From the NCBI RefSeq assembly GCF_040115645.1, contig NW_027096016.1:682001-746000 (forward strand): a stretch of DNA of 64,000 nt, in the 5' to 3' direction. Source of the stretch: Euwallacea fornicatus. Lineage: Eukaryota > Arthropoda > Insecta > Coleoptera > Curculionidae. A program made the translations under genes and the position numbers. This document shows positions 37,859-50,354 of this stretch, piece by piece (within the stretch, counting starts at the first letter, position 1; the number at the start of each line of letters is the position of its first letter). The notes under the pieces were generated by a model that had not been told where the DNA came from, searched no databases, and saw only the letters and a program-made list of their open reading frames with translations.

Positions 37859-40800
37859 AAGCTCGATAACTTTGGCAAATGTGGACCAAATTTGTTAAAC
37901 AAAGTGTCAAAGTAATCACCTCAACGAGATTTTGAAGATGTCACAACACATCATCATTGCATCTTGTTGAACTTCCAAGAAAAATAGTACATTATGTGCT
38001 CAAACACACAACTTTTGTGACTTTTCCAATTTTGAAGCTCGATAACTTTGGCAAATGTGGACCAAATTTGTTAAACAAAGTGTCAAATTAATCAGCTCGA
38101 CAAGGTTATGAAGATGACATAACACACCATGATTACATCTTGTTGAACTTCCAAGAAAAATAGTACTTTATGTGCTCAAACACACATATTTTGTGACTTT
38201 TCAAACTCTGAAGCTCGATAACTTTGGCAAATGTGGACCAAATTTGTTAAACAAAGTGTCAAAGTAATCACCTCAACGAGATTTTGAAGATGTCACAACA
38301 CATCATCATTGCATCTTGTTGAACTTCCAAGAAAAATAGTACATTATGTGCTCAAACACACAACTTTTGTGACTTTTCCAATTTTGAAGCTCGATAACTT
38401 TGGCAAATGTGGACCAAATTTGTTAAACAAAGTGTCAAATTAATCAGCTCGACAAGGTTATGAAGATGACATAACACACCATGATTACATCTTGTTGAAC
38501 TTCCAAGAAAAATAGTACTTTATGTGCTCAAACACACAACTTTTGTGACTTTTCCAATTTTGAAGCTCGATTACTTTGACAAATGTGGACCAAATTTGTT
38601 AACCAAAGTGTCAAATTAATCAGCTCGACGAGATCTTTAAAATGACACAACAATTCATGATTGCATCTTGTTGAATTTCCAAGAAAATTAGTACTTTATG
38701 TGCTCAAACACACATATTTTGTGACTTTTCAAATTTTGAAGCTCGATAACTTTGGCAAATGTGGACCAAATTTGTTAACCAAAGTGTCAAATTAGTCAGC
38801 TCGACGAGATCTTTAAAATGACACAACACACCATGATTACATCTTGTTGAACTTCCAAGAAAAATAGTACTTTATGTGCTCAAACACACATATTTTGTGA
38901 CTTTTCAAACTTTGAAGCTCGATAACTTTGGCAAATGTGGACCAAATTTGTTAACCAAAGTGTCAAATTAATCAGCTCGACTAGATTTTTAAAATGACAC
39001 AACACATCATGATTGCATCTTGTTGAACTTCCAAGAAAAATAGTACATTATGTGCTCAAACACACAACTTTTGTGACTTTTCAAACTTTGAAGCTCGATA
39101 GCTTCGGCAAATAAAGACCAAATTTGTTAAACAAAGTGTCAAATTAATCAGCTCGACGAGATCTTTAAAATGACACAACACACCATGATTACATCTTGTT
39201 GAACTTCCAAGAAAAATAGTACTTTATGTGCTCAAACACACATATTTTGTGACTTTTCAAACTTTGAAGCTCGATAACTTTGGCAAATGTGGACCAAATT
39301 TGTTAACCAAAGTGTCAAATTAATCAGCTCGACGAGATCTTTAAAATGACACAACACATCATGATTGCATCTTGTTGAACTTCCAAGAAAAATAGTACAT
39401 TATGTGCTCAAACACACAACTTTTGTGACTTTTCAAACTTTGAAGCTCGATAGCTTCGGCAAATAAAGACCAAATTTGTTAAACAAAGTATCAAATTAAT
39501 CAGCTCGACGAGATCTTTAAAATGACACAACACACCATGATTACATCTTGTTGAACTTCCAAGAAAAATAGTACTTTATGTGCTCAAACACACATATTTT
39601 GTGACTTTTCAAACTTTGAAGCTCGATAACTTTGGCAAATGTGGACCAAATTTGTTAACCAAAGTGTCAAATTAATCAGCTCGACGAGATTTTGAATATG
39701 TCACAACACATCATGATTGCATCTTGTTGAATTTCCAAAAAAAATAGTACTTTATGTGCTCAAACACATAACTTTTGTGACTTTTCCAATTTTGAAGCTC
39801 GATAACTTTGGCAAATGTGGACCAAATTTGTTATCCAAAGTGTCAAATTAATCAGTTCGACGAGATCTTTAAAATGACACAACAATTCATGATTGCATCT
39901 TGTTGAATTTCCAAGGAAAATAGTACTTTATGTGCTCAAACACACAACTTTTGTGACTTTTCCAATTTTGAAGCTCGATAACTTTGGCAAATGTGGACCA
40001 AATTTGTTACACAAAGTGTCAAAGTAATCACCTCAACGAGATTTTGAAGATGTCACAACACATCATGACTACATCTTGTTGAACTTCCAAGAAAAATAGT
40101 ACTTTATGTGCTCAAACACACAACTTTTGTGACTTTTCAAACTTTGAAGCTCGATAGCTTCGGCAAATGAAGACCAAATTTGTTAAACAAAGTGTCAAAT
40201 TAATCAGCTCGACGAGATTTTTAAAATGACACAACACATCATGATTGCATCTTGTTGAATTTCCAAGAAAAGTAGTACTTTATGTGCTCAAACACACATA
40301 TTTTGTGACTTTTCAAACTTTGAAGCTCGATAGCTTCGGCAAATAAAGACCAAATTTGTTAAACAAAGTGTCAAATTAATCAGCTCGACGAGATCTTTAA
40401 AATGACACAACACACCATGATTACATCTTGTTGAACTTCCAAGAAAAATAGTACTTTATGTGCTCAAACACACATATTTTGTGACTTTTCAAACTTTGAA
40501 GCTCGATAACTTTGGCAAATGTGGACCAAATTTGTTAACCAAAGTGTCAAATTAATCAGCTCGACGAGATCTTTAAAATGACACAACACATCATGATTGC
40601 ATCTTGTTGAACTTCCAAGAAAAATAGTACATTATGTGCTCAAACACACAACTTTTGTGACTTTTCAAACTTTGAAGCTCGATAGCTTCGGCAAATAAAG
40701 ACCAAATTTGTTAAACAAAGTATCAAATTAATCAGCTCGACGAGATCTTTAAAATGACACAACACACCATGATTACATCTTGTTGAACTTCCAAGAAAAA

Positions 40801-42434
40801 TAGTACTTTATGTGCTCAAACACACATATTTTGTGACTTTTCAAACTTTGAAGCTCGATAACTTTGGCAAATGTGGACCAAATTTGTTAACCAAAGTGTC
40901 AAATTAATCAGCTCGACGAGATTTTGAATATGTCACAACACCTCATGATTGCATCTTGTTGAATTTCCAAGAAAAATAGTTCTTTATGTGCTCAAACACA
41001 TAACTTTTGTGACTTTTCCAATTTTGAAGCTCGATAACTTTGGCAAATGTGGACCAAATTTGTTATCCAAAGTGTCAAATTAATCAGTTCGACGAGATCT
41101 TTAAAATGACACAACAATTCATGATTGCATCTTGTTGAATTTCCAAGGAAAATAGTACTTTATGTGCTCAAACACACAACTTTTGTGACTTTTCCAATTT
41201 TGAAGCTCGATAACTTTGGCAAATGTGGACCAAATTTGTTAAACAAATTGTCAAATTAATCAGCTCGACAAGGTTATGAAGATGTCACAACACACCATGA
41301 TTACATCTTGTTGAACTTCCAAGAAAAATAGTACTTTATGTGCTAAAACAAACATATTTTGTGACTTTTCAAACTTTGAAGCTCGATAACTTTGGCAAAT
41401 GTGGACCAAATTTGTTACACAAAGTGTCAAAGTAATCACCTCAACGAGATTTTGAAGATGTCACAACACATCATGACTACATCTTGTTGAACTTCCAAGA
41501 AAAATAGTACTTTATGTGCTCAAACACACAACTTTTGTGACTTTTCAAACTTTGAAGCTCGATAACTTTGGCAAATGTGGACCAAATTTGTTAACCAAAG
41601 TGTCAAATTAATCAGCTCGACTAGATTTTTAAAATGACACAACACATCATGATTGCATCTTGTTGAACTTCCAAGAAAAATAGTACATTATGTGCTCAAA
41701 CACACAACTTTTGTGACTTTTCAAACTTTGAAGCTCGATAGCTTCGGCAAATAAAGACCAAATTTGTTAAACAAAGTGTCAAATTAATCAGCTCGACGAG
41801 ATCTTTAAAATGACACAACACACCATGATTACATCTTGTTGAACTTCCAAGAAAAATAGTACTTTATGTGCTCAAACACACATATTTTGTGACTTTTCAA
41901 ACTTTGAAGCTCGATAACTTTGGCAAATGTGGACCAAATTTGTTAACCAAAGTGTCAAATTAATCAGCTCGACGAGATCTTTAAAATGACACAACACATC
42001 ATGATTGCATCTTGTTGAACTTCCAAGAAAAATAGTACAATATGTGCTCAAACACACAACTTTTGTGACTTTTCAAACTTTGAAGCTCGATAGCTTCGGC
42101 AAATAAAGACCAAATTTGTTAAACAAAGTATCAAATTAATCAGCTCGACGAGATCTTTAAAATGACACAACACACCATGATTACATCTTGTTGAACTTCC
42201 AAGAAAAATAGTACTTTATGTGCTCAAACACACATATTTTGTGACTTTTCAAACTTTGAAGCTCGATAACTTTGGCAAATGTGGACCAAATTTGTTAACC
42301 AAAGTGTCAAATTAATCAGCTCGACGAGATTTTGAATATGTCACAACACATCATGATTGCATCTTGTTGAATTTCCAAAAAAAATAGTACTTTATGTGCT
42401 CAAACACATAACTTTTGTGACTTTTCCAATTTTG
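37859..42434 (+). repeat. Long HOR unit U2, 26 monomers (4576 bp)
   Basis: This copy lacks both the U0 6-monomer duplication and the U1 3-monomer insert. It carries a private AAAATTAGTAC at about 38686. The first ACACCTCATG variant of the window is at about 40938. The CTCGACTAG monomer at 41610 has no 1-base deletion, unlike U1. GCTAAAACAAAC is followed by AAACTTTGAAG, as in U3, where U1 and U4 have AAACTCTGAAG. Confidence 0.88.
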
Positions 42435-45400
42435 AAGCTCGATAACTTTGGCAAATGTGGACCAAATTTGTTAAACAAAGTGTCAAAGTAATCACCTCAA
42501 CGAGATTTTGAAGATGTCACAACACATCATCATTGCATCTTGTTGAACTTCCAAGAAAAATAGTACATTATGTGCTCAAACACACAACTTTTGTGACTTT
42601 TCCAATTTTGAAGCTCGATAACTTTGGCAAATGTGGACCAAATTTGTTAAACAAAGTGTCAAATTAATCAGCTCGACAAGGTTATGAAGATGACATAACA
42701 CACCATGATTACATCTTGTTGAACTTCCAAGAAAAATAGTACTTTATGTGCTCAAACACACATATTTTGTGACTTTTCAAACTCTGAAGCTCGATAACTT
42801 TGGCAAATGTGGACCAAATTTGTTAAACAAAGTGTCAAAGTAATCACCTCAACGAGATTTTGAAGATGTCACAACACATCATCATTGCATCTTGTTGAAC
42901 TTCCAAGAAAAATAGTACATTATGTGCTCAAACACACAACTTTTGTGACTTTTCCAATTTTGAAGCTCGATAACTTTGGCAAATGTGGACCAAATTTGTT
43001 AAACAAAGTGTCAAATTAATCAGCTCGACAAGGTTATGAAGATGACATAACACACCATGATTACATCTTGTTGAACTTCCAAGAAAAATAGTACTTTATG
43101 TGCTCAAACACACAACTTTTGTGACTTTTCCAATTTTGAAGCTCGATTACTTTGGCAAATGTGGACCAAATTTGTTAACCAAAGTGTCAAATTAATCAGC
43201 TCGACGAGATTTTGAATATGTCACAACACCTCATGATTGCATCTTGTTGAATTTCCAAGAAAAATAGTACATTATGTGCTCAAACACACAACTTTTGTGA
43301 CTTTTCAAACTTTGAAGCTCGATAGCTTCGGCAAATGAAGACCAAATTTGTTAAACAAAGTGTCAAATTAATCAGCTCGACGAGATTTTTAAAATGACAC
43401 AACACATCATGATTGCATCTTGTTGAATTTCCAAGAAAAGTAGTACTTTATGTGCTCAAACACACAACTTTTGTGACTTTTCAAACTTTGAAGCTCGATA
43501 GCTTCGGCAAATGAAGACCAAATTTGTTAAACAAAGTGTCAAATTAATCAGCTCGACGAGATTTTTAAAATGACACAACACATCATGATTGCATCTTGTT
43601 GAATTTCCAAGAAAAGTAGTACTTTATGTGCTCAAACACACATATTTTGTGACTTTTCAAACTTTGAAGCTCGATAGCTTCGGCAAATAAAGACCAAATT
43701 TGTTAAACAAAGTGTCAAATTAATCAGCTCGACGAGATCTTTAAAATGACACAACACACCATGATTACATCTTGTTGAACTTCCAAGAAAAATAGTACTT
43801 TATGTGCTCAAACACACATATTTTGTGACTTTTCAAACTTTGAAGCTCGATAACTTTGGCAAATGTGGACCAAATTTGTTAACCAAAGTGTCAAATTAAT
43901 CAGCTCGACGAGATCTTTAAAATGACACAACACATCATGATTGCATCTTGTTGAACTTCCAAGAAAAATAGTACATTATGTGCTCAAACACACAACTTTT
44001 GTGACTTTTCAAACTTTGAAGCTCGATAGCTTCGGCAAATAAAGACCAAATTTGTTAAACAAAGTATCAAATTAATCAGCTCGACGAGATCTTTAAAATG
44101 ACACAACACACCATGATTACATCTTGTTGAACTTCCAAGAAAAATAGTACTTTATGTGCTCAAACACACATATTTTGTGACTTTTCAAACTTTGAAGCTC
44201 GATAACTTTGGCAAATGTGGACCAAATTTGTTAACCAAAGTGTCAAATTAATCAGCTCGACGAGATTTTGAATATGTCACAACACCTCATGATTGCATCT
44301 TGTTGAATTTCCAAGAAAAATAGTTCTTTATGTGCTCAAACACATAACTTTTGTGACTTTTCCAATTTTGAAGCTCGATAACTTTGGCAAATGTGGACCA
44401 AATTTGTTATCCAAAGTGTCAAATTAATCAGTTCGACGAGATCTTTAAAATGACACAACAATTCATGATTGCATCTTGTTGAATTTCCAAGGAAAATAGT
44501 ACTTTATGTGCTCAAACACACAACTTTTGTGACTTTTCCAATTTTGAAGCTCGATAACTTTGGCAAATGTGGACCAAATTTGTTAAACAAATTGTCAAAT
44601 TAATCAGCTCGACAAGGTTATGAAGATGTCACAACACACCATGATTACATCTTGTTGAACTTCCAAGAAAAATAGTACTTTATGTGCTAAAACAAACATA
44701 TTTTGTGACTTTTCAAACTTTGAAGCTCGATAACTTTGGCAAATGTGGACCAAATTTGTTACACAAAGTGTCAAAGTAATCACCTCAACGAGATTTTGAA
44801 GATGTCACAACACATCATGACTACATCTTGTTGAACTTCCAAGAAAAATAGTACTTTATGTGCTCAAACACACAACTTTTGTGACTTTTCAAACTTTGAA
44901 GCTCGATAACTTTGGCAAATGTGGACCAAATTTGTTAACCAAAGTGTCAAATTAATCAGCTCGACTAGATTTTTAAAATGACACAACACATCATGATTGC
45001 ATCTTGTTGAACTTCCAAGAAAAATAGTACATTATGTGCTCAAACACACAACTTTTGTGACTTTTCAAACTTTGAAGCTCGATAGCTTCGGCAAATAAAG
45101 ACCAAATTTGTTAAACAAAGTGTCAAATTAATCAGCTCGACGAGATCTTTAAAATGACACAACACACCATGATTACATCTTGTTGAACTTCCAAGAAAAA
45201 TAGTACTTTATGTGCTCAAACACACATATTTTGTGACTTTTCAAACTTTGAAGCTCGATAACTTTGGCAAATGTGGACCAAATTTGTTAACCAAAGTGTC
45301 AAATTAATCAGCTCGACGAGATCTTTAAAATGACACAACACATCATGATTGCATCTTGTTGAACTTCCAAGAAAAATAGTACAATATGTGCTCAAACACA

Positions 45401-45778
45401 CAACTTTTGTGACTTTTCAAACTTTGAAGCTCGATAGCTTCGGCAAATAAAGACCAAATTTGTTAAACAAAGTATCAAATTAATCAGCTCGACGAGATCT
45501 TTAAAATGACACAACACACCATGATTACATCTTGTTGAACTTCCAAGAAAAATAGTACTTTATGTGCTCAAACACACATATTTTGTGACTTTTCAAACTT
45601 TGAAGCTCGATAACTTTGGCAAATGTGGACCAAATTTGTTAACCAAAGTGTCAAATTAATCAGCTCGACGAGATTTTGAATATGTCACAACACATCATGA
45701 TTGCATCTTGTTGAATTTCCAAAAAAAATAGTACTTTATGTGCTCAAACACATAACTTTTGTGACTTTTCCAATTTTG
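42435..45778 (+). repeat. Long HOR unit U3, 19 monomers (3344 bp), deleted form
   Basis: This is the same unit as U2 but lacks 7 monomers (1232 bp). It follows U2 up to the GATTACTTTGG monomer near 43145 and then resumes at the AAGAAAAGTAG monomers, present twice in a row here (about 43433 and 43609). The deletion junction therefore lies between about 43145 and 43610. The private GATTACTTTGG, where the other units have GATTACTTTGAC, marks the junction side. Confidence 0.87.
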
Positions 45779-48700
45779 AAGCTCGATAACTTTGGCAAAT
45801 GTGGACCAAATTTGTTAAACAAAGTGTCAAAGTAATCACCTCAACGAGATTTTGAAGATGTCACAACACATCATCATTGCATCTTGTTGAACTTCCAAGA
45901 AAAATAGTACATTATGTGCTCAAACACACAACTTTTGTGACTTTTCCAATTTTGAAGCTCGATAACTTTGGCAAATGTGGACCAAATTTGTTAAACAAAG
46001 TGTCAAATTAATCAGCTCGACAAGGTTATGAAGATGACATAACACACCATGATTACATCTTGTTGAACTTCCAAGAAAAATAGTACTTTATGTGCTCAAA
46101 CACACATATTTTGTGACTTTTCAAACTCTGAAGCTCGATAACTTTGGCAAATGTGGACCAAATTTGTTAAACAAAGTGTCAAAGTAATCACCTCAACGAG
46201 ATTTTGAAGATGTCACAACACATCATCATTGCATCTTGTTGAACTTCCAAGAAAAATAGTACATTATGTGCTCAAACACACAACTTTTGTGACTTTTCCA
46301 ATTTTGAAGCTCGATAACTTTGGCAAATGTGGACCAAATTTGTTAAACAAAGTGTCAAATTAATCAGCTCGACAAGGTTATGAAGATGACATAACACACC
46401 ATGATTACATCTTGTTGAACTTCCAAGAAAAATAGTACTTTATGTGCTCAAACACACAACTTTTGTGACTTTTCCAATTTTGAAGCTCGATTACTTTGAC
46501 AAATGTGGACCAAATTTGTTAACCAAAGTGTCAAATTAATCAGCTCGACGAGATCTTTAAAATGACACAACAATTCATGATTGCATCTTGTTGAATTTCC
46601 AAGAAAAATAGTACTTTATGTGCTCAAACACACATATTTTGTGACTTTTCAAATTTTGAAGCTCGATAACTTTGGCAAATGTGGACCAAATTTGTTAACC
46701 AAAGTGTCAAATTAGTCAGCTCGACGAGATCTTTAAAATGACACAACACACCATGATTACATCTTGTTGAACTTCCAAGAAAAATAGTACTTTATGTGCT
46801 CAAACACACATATTTTGTGACTTTTCAAACTTTGAAGCTCGATAACTTTGGCAAATGTGGACCAAATTTGTTAACCAAAGTGTCAAATTAATCAGCTCGA
46901 CTAGATTTTTAAAATGACACAACACATCATGATTGCATCTTGTTGAACTTCCAAGAAAAATAGTACATTATGTGCTCAAACACACAACTTTTGTGACTTT
47001 TCAAACTTTGAAGCTCGATAGCTTCGGCAAATAAAGACCAAATTTGTTAAACAAAGTGTCAAATTAATCAGCTCGACGAGATCTTTAAAATGACACAACA
47101 CACCATGATTACATCTTGTTGAACTTCCAAGAAAAATAGTACTTTATGTGCTCAAACACACATATTTTGTGACTTTTCAAACTTTGAAGCTCGATAACTT
47201 TGGCAAATGTGGACCAAATTTGTTAACCAAAGTGTCAAATTAATCAGCTCGACGAGATCTTTAAAATGACACAACACATCATGATTGCATCTTGTTGAAC
47301 TTCCAAGAAAAATAGTACATTATGTGCTCAAACACACAACTTTTGTGACTTTTCAAACTTTGAAGCTCGATAGCTTCGGCAAATAAAGACCAAATTTGTT
47401 AAACAAAGTATCAAATTAATCAGCTCGACGAGATCTTTAAAATGACACAACACACCATGATTACATCTTGTTGAACTTCCAAGAAAAATAGTACTTTATG
47501 TGCTCAAACACACATATTTTGTGACTTTTCAAACTTTGAAGCTCGATAACTTTGGCAAATGTGGACCAAATTTGTTAACCAAAGTGTCAAATTAATCAGC
47601 TCGACGAGATTTTGAATATGTCACAACACATCATGATTGCATCTTGTTGAATTTCCAAAAAAAATAGTACTTTATGTGCTCAAACACATAACTTTTGTGA
47701 CTTTTCCAATTTTGAAGCTCGATAACTTTGGCAAATGTGGACCAAATTTGTTATCCAAAGTGTCAAATTAATCAGTTCGACGAGATCTTTAAAATGACAC
47801 AACAATTCATGATTGCATCTTGTTGAATTTCCAAGGAAAATAGTACTTTATGTGCTCAAACACACAACTTTTGTGACTTTTCCAATTTTGAAGCTCGATA
47901 ACTTTGGCAAATGTGGACCAAATTTGTTACACAAAGTGTCAAAGTAATCACCTCAACGAGATTTTGAAGATGTCACAACACATCATGACTACATCTTGTT
48001 GAACTTCCAAGAAAAATAGTACTTTATGTGCTCAAACACACAACTTTTGTGACTTTTCAAACTTTGAAGCTCGATAGCTTCGGCAAATGAAGACCAAATT
48101 TGTTAAACAAAGTGTCAAATTAATCAGCTCGACGAGATTTTTAAAATGACACAACACATCATGATTGCATCTTGTTGAATTTCCAAGAAAAGTAGTACTT
48201 TATGTGCTCAAACACACATATTTTGTGACTTTTCAAACTTTGAAGCTCGATAGCTTCGGCAAATAAAGACCAAATTTGTTAAACAAAGTGTCAAATTAAT
48301 CAGCTCGACGAGATCTTTAAAATGACACAACACACCATGATTACATCTTGTTGAACTTCCAAGAAAAATAGTACTTTATGTGCTCAAACACACATATTTT
48401 GTGACTTTTCAAACTTTGAAGCTCGATAACTTTGGCAAATGTGGACCAAATTTGTTAACCAAAGTGTCAAATTAATCAGCTCGACGAGATCTTTAAAATG
48501 ACACAACACATCATGATTGCATCTTGTTGAACTTCCAAGAAAAATAGTACATTATGTGCTCAAACACACAACTTTTGTGACTTTTCAAACTTTGAAGCTC
48601 GATAGCTTCGGCAAATAAAGACCAAATTTGTTAAACAAAGTATCAAATTAATCAGCTCGACGAGATCTTTAAAATGACACAACACACCATGATTACATCT

Positions 48701-50354
48701 TGTTGAACTTCCAAGAAAAATAGTACTTTATGTGCTCAAACACACATATTTTGTGACTTTTCAAACTTTGAAGCTCGATAACTTTGGCAAATGTGGACCA
48801 AATTTGTTAACCAAAGTGTCAAATTAATCAGCTCGACGAGATTTTGAATATGTCACAACACCTGATGATTGCATCTTGTTGAATTTCCAAGAAAAATAGT
48901 TCTTTATGTGCTCAAACACATAACTTTTGTGACTTTTCCAATTTTGAAGCTCGATAACTTTGGCAAATGTGGACCAAATTTGTTATCCAAAGTGTCAAAT
49001 TAATCAGTTCGACGAGATCTTTAAAATGACACAACAATTCATGATTGCATCTTGTTGAATTTCCAAGGAAAATAGTACTTTATGTGCTCAAACACACAAC
49101 TTTTGTGACTTTTCCAATTTTGAAGCTCGATAACTTTGGCAAATGTGGACCAAATTTGTTAAACAAATTGTCAAATTAATCAGCTCGACAAGGTTATGAA
49201 GATGTCACAACACACCATGATTACATCTTGTTGAACTTCCAAGAAAAATAGTACTTTATGTGCTAAAACAAACATATTTTGTGACTTTTCAAACTCTGAA
49301 GCTCGATAACTTTGGCAAATGTGGACCAAATTTGTTACACAAAGTGTCAAAGTAATCACCTCAACGAGATTTTGAAGATGTCACAACACATCATGACTAC
49401 ATCTTGTTGAACTTCCAAGAAAAATAGTACTTTATGTGCTCAAACACACAACTTTTGTGACTTTTCAAACTTTGAAGCTCGATAACTTTGGCAAATGTGG
49501 ACCAAATTTGTTAACCAAAGTGTCAAATTAATCAGCTCGACTAGATTTTTAAAATGACACAACACATCATGATTGCATCTTGTTGAACTTCCAAGAAAAA
49601 TAGTACATTATGTGCTCAAACACACAACTTTTGTGACTTTTCAAACTTTGAAGCTCGATAGCTTCGGCAAATAAAGACCAAATTTGTTAAACAAAGTGTC
49701 AAATTAATCAGCTCGACGAGATCTTTAAAATGACACAACACACCATGATTACATCTTGTTGAACTTCCAAGAAAAATAGTACTTTATGTGCTCAAACACA
49801 CATATTTTGTGACTTTTCAAACTTTGAAGCTCGATAACTTTGGCAAATGTGGACCAAATTTGTTAACCAAAGTGTCAAATTAATCAGCTCGACGAGATCT
49901 TTAAAATGACACAACACATCATGATTGCATCTTGTTGAACTTCCAAGAAAAATAGTACAATATGTGCTCAAACACACAACTTTTGTGACTTTTCAAACTT
50001 TGAAGCTCGATAGCTTCGGCAAATAAAGACCAAATTTGTTAAACAAAGTATCAAATTAATCAGCTCGACGAGATCTTTAAAATGACACAACACACCATGA
50101 TTACATCTTGTTGAACTTCCAAGAAAAATAGTACTTTATGTGCTCAAACACACATATTTTGTGACTTTTCAAACTTTGAAGCTCGATAACTTTGGCAAAT
50201 GTGGACCAAATTTGTTAACCAAAGTGTCAAATTAATCAGCTCGACGAGATTTTGAATATGTCACAACACATCATGATTGCATCTTGTTGAATTTCCAAAA
50301 AAAATAGTACTTTATGTGCTCAAACACATAACTTTTGTGACTTTTCCAATTTTG
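45779..50354 (+). repeat. Long HOR unit U4, 26 monomers (4576 bp)
   Basis: The full-length arrangement of U2 returns after the deleted U3. U2 and U4 are 7920 bp (45 monomers) apart. Markers of the unit recur in order. A private change ACACCTGATG is at about 48858. The repeat ends near 50390, where TTATCC replaces the TTAAAC expected if U3 followed again. Confidence 0.87.

Noticed and set aside
27126..50354. Inverted or mobile-element-bounded segments between HOR copies
   Set aside because: All monomers keep one orientation and the 176-bp phase across every junction examined. There are no terminal repeats or target-site duplications.
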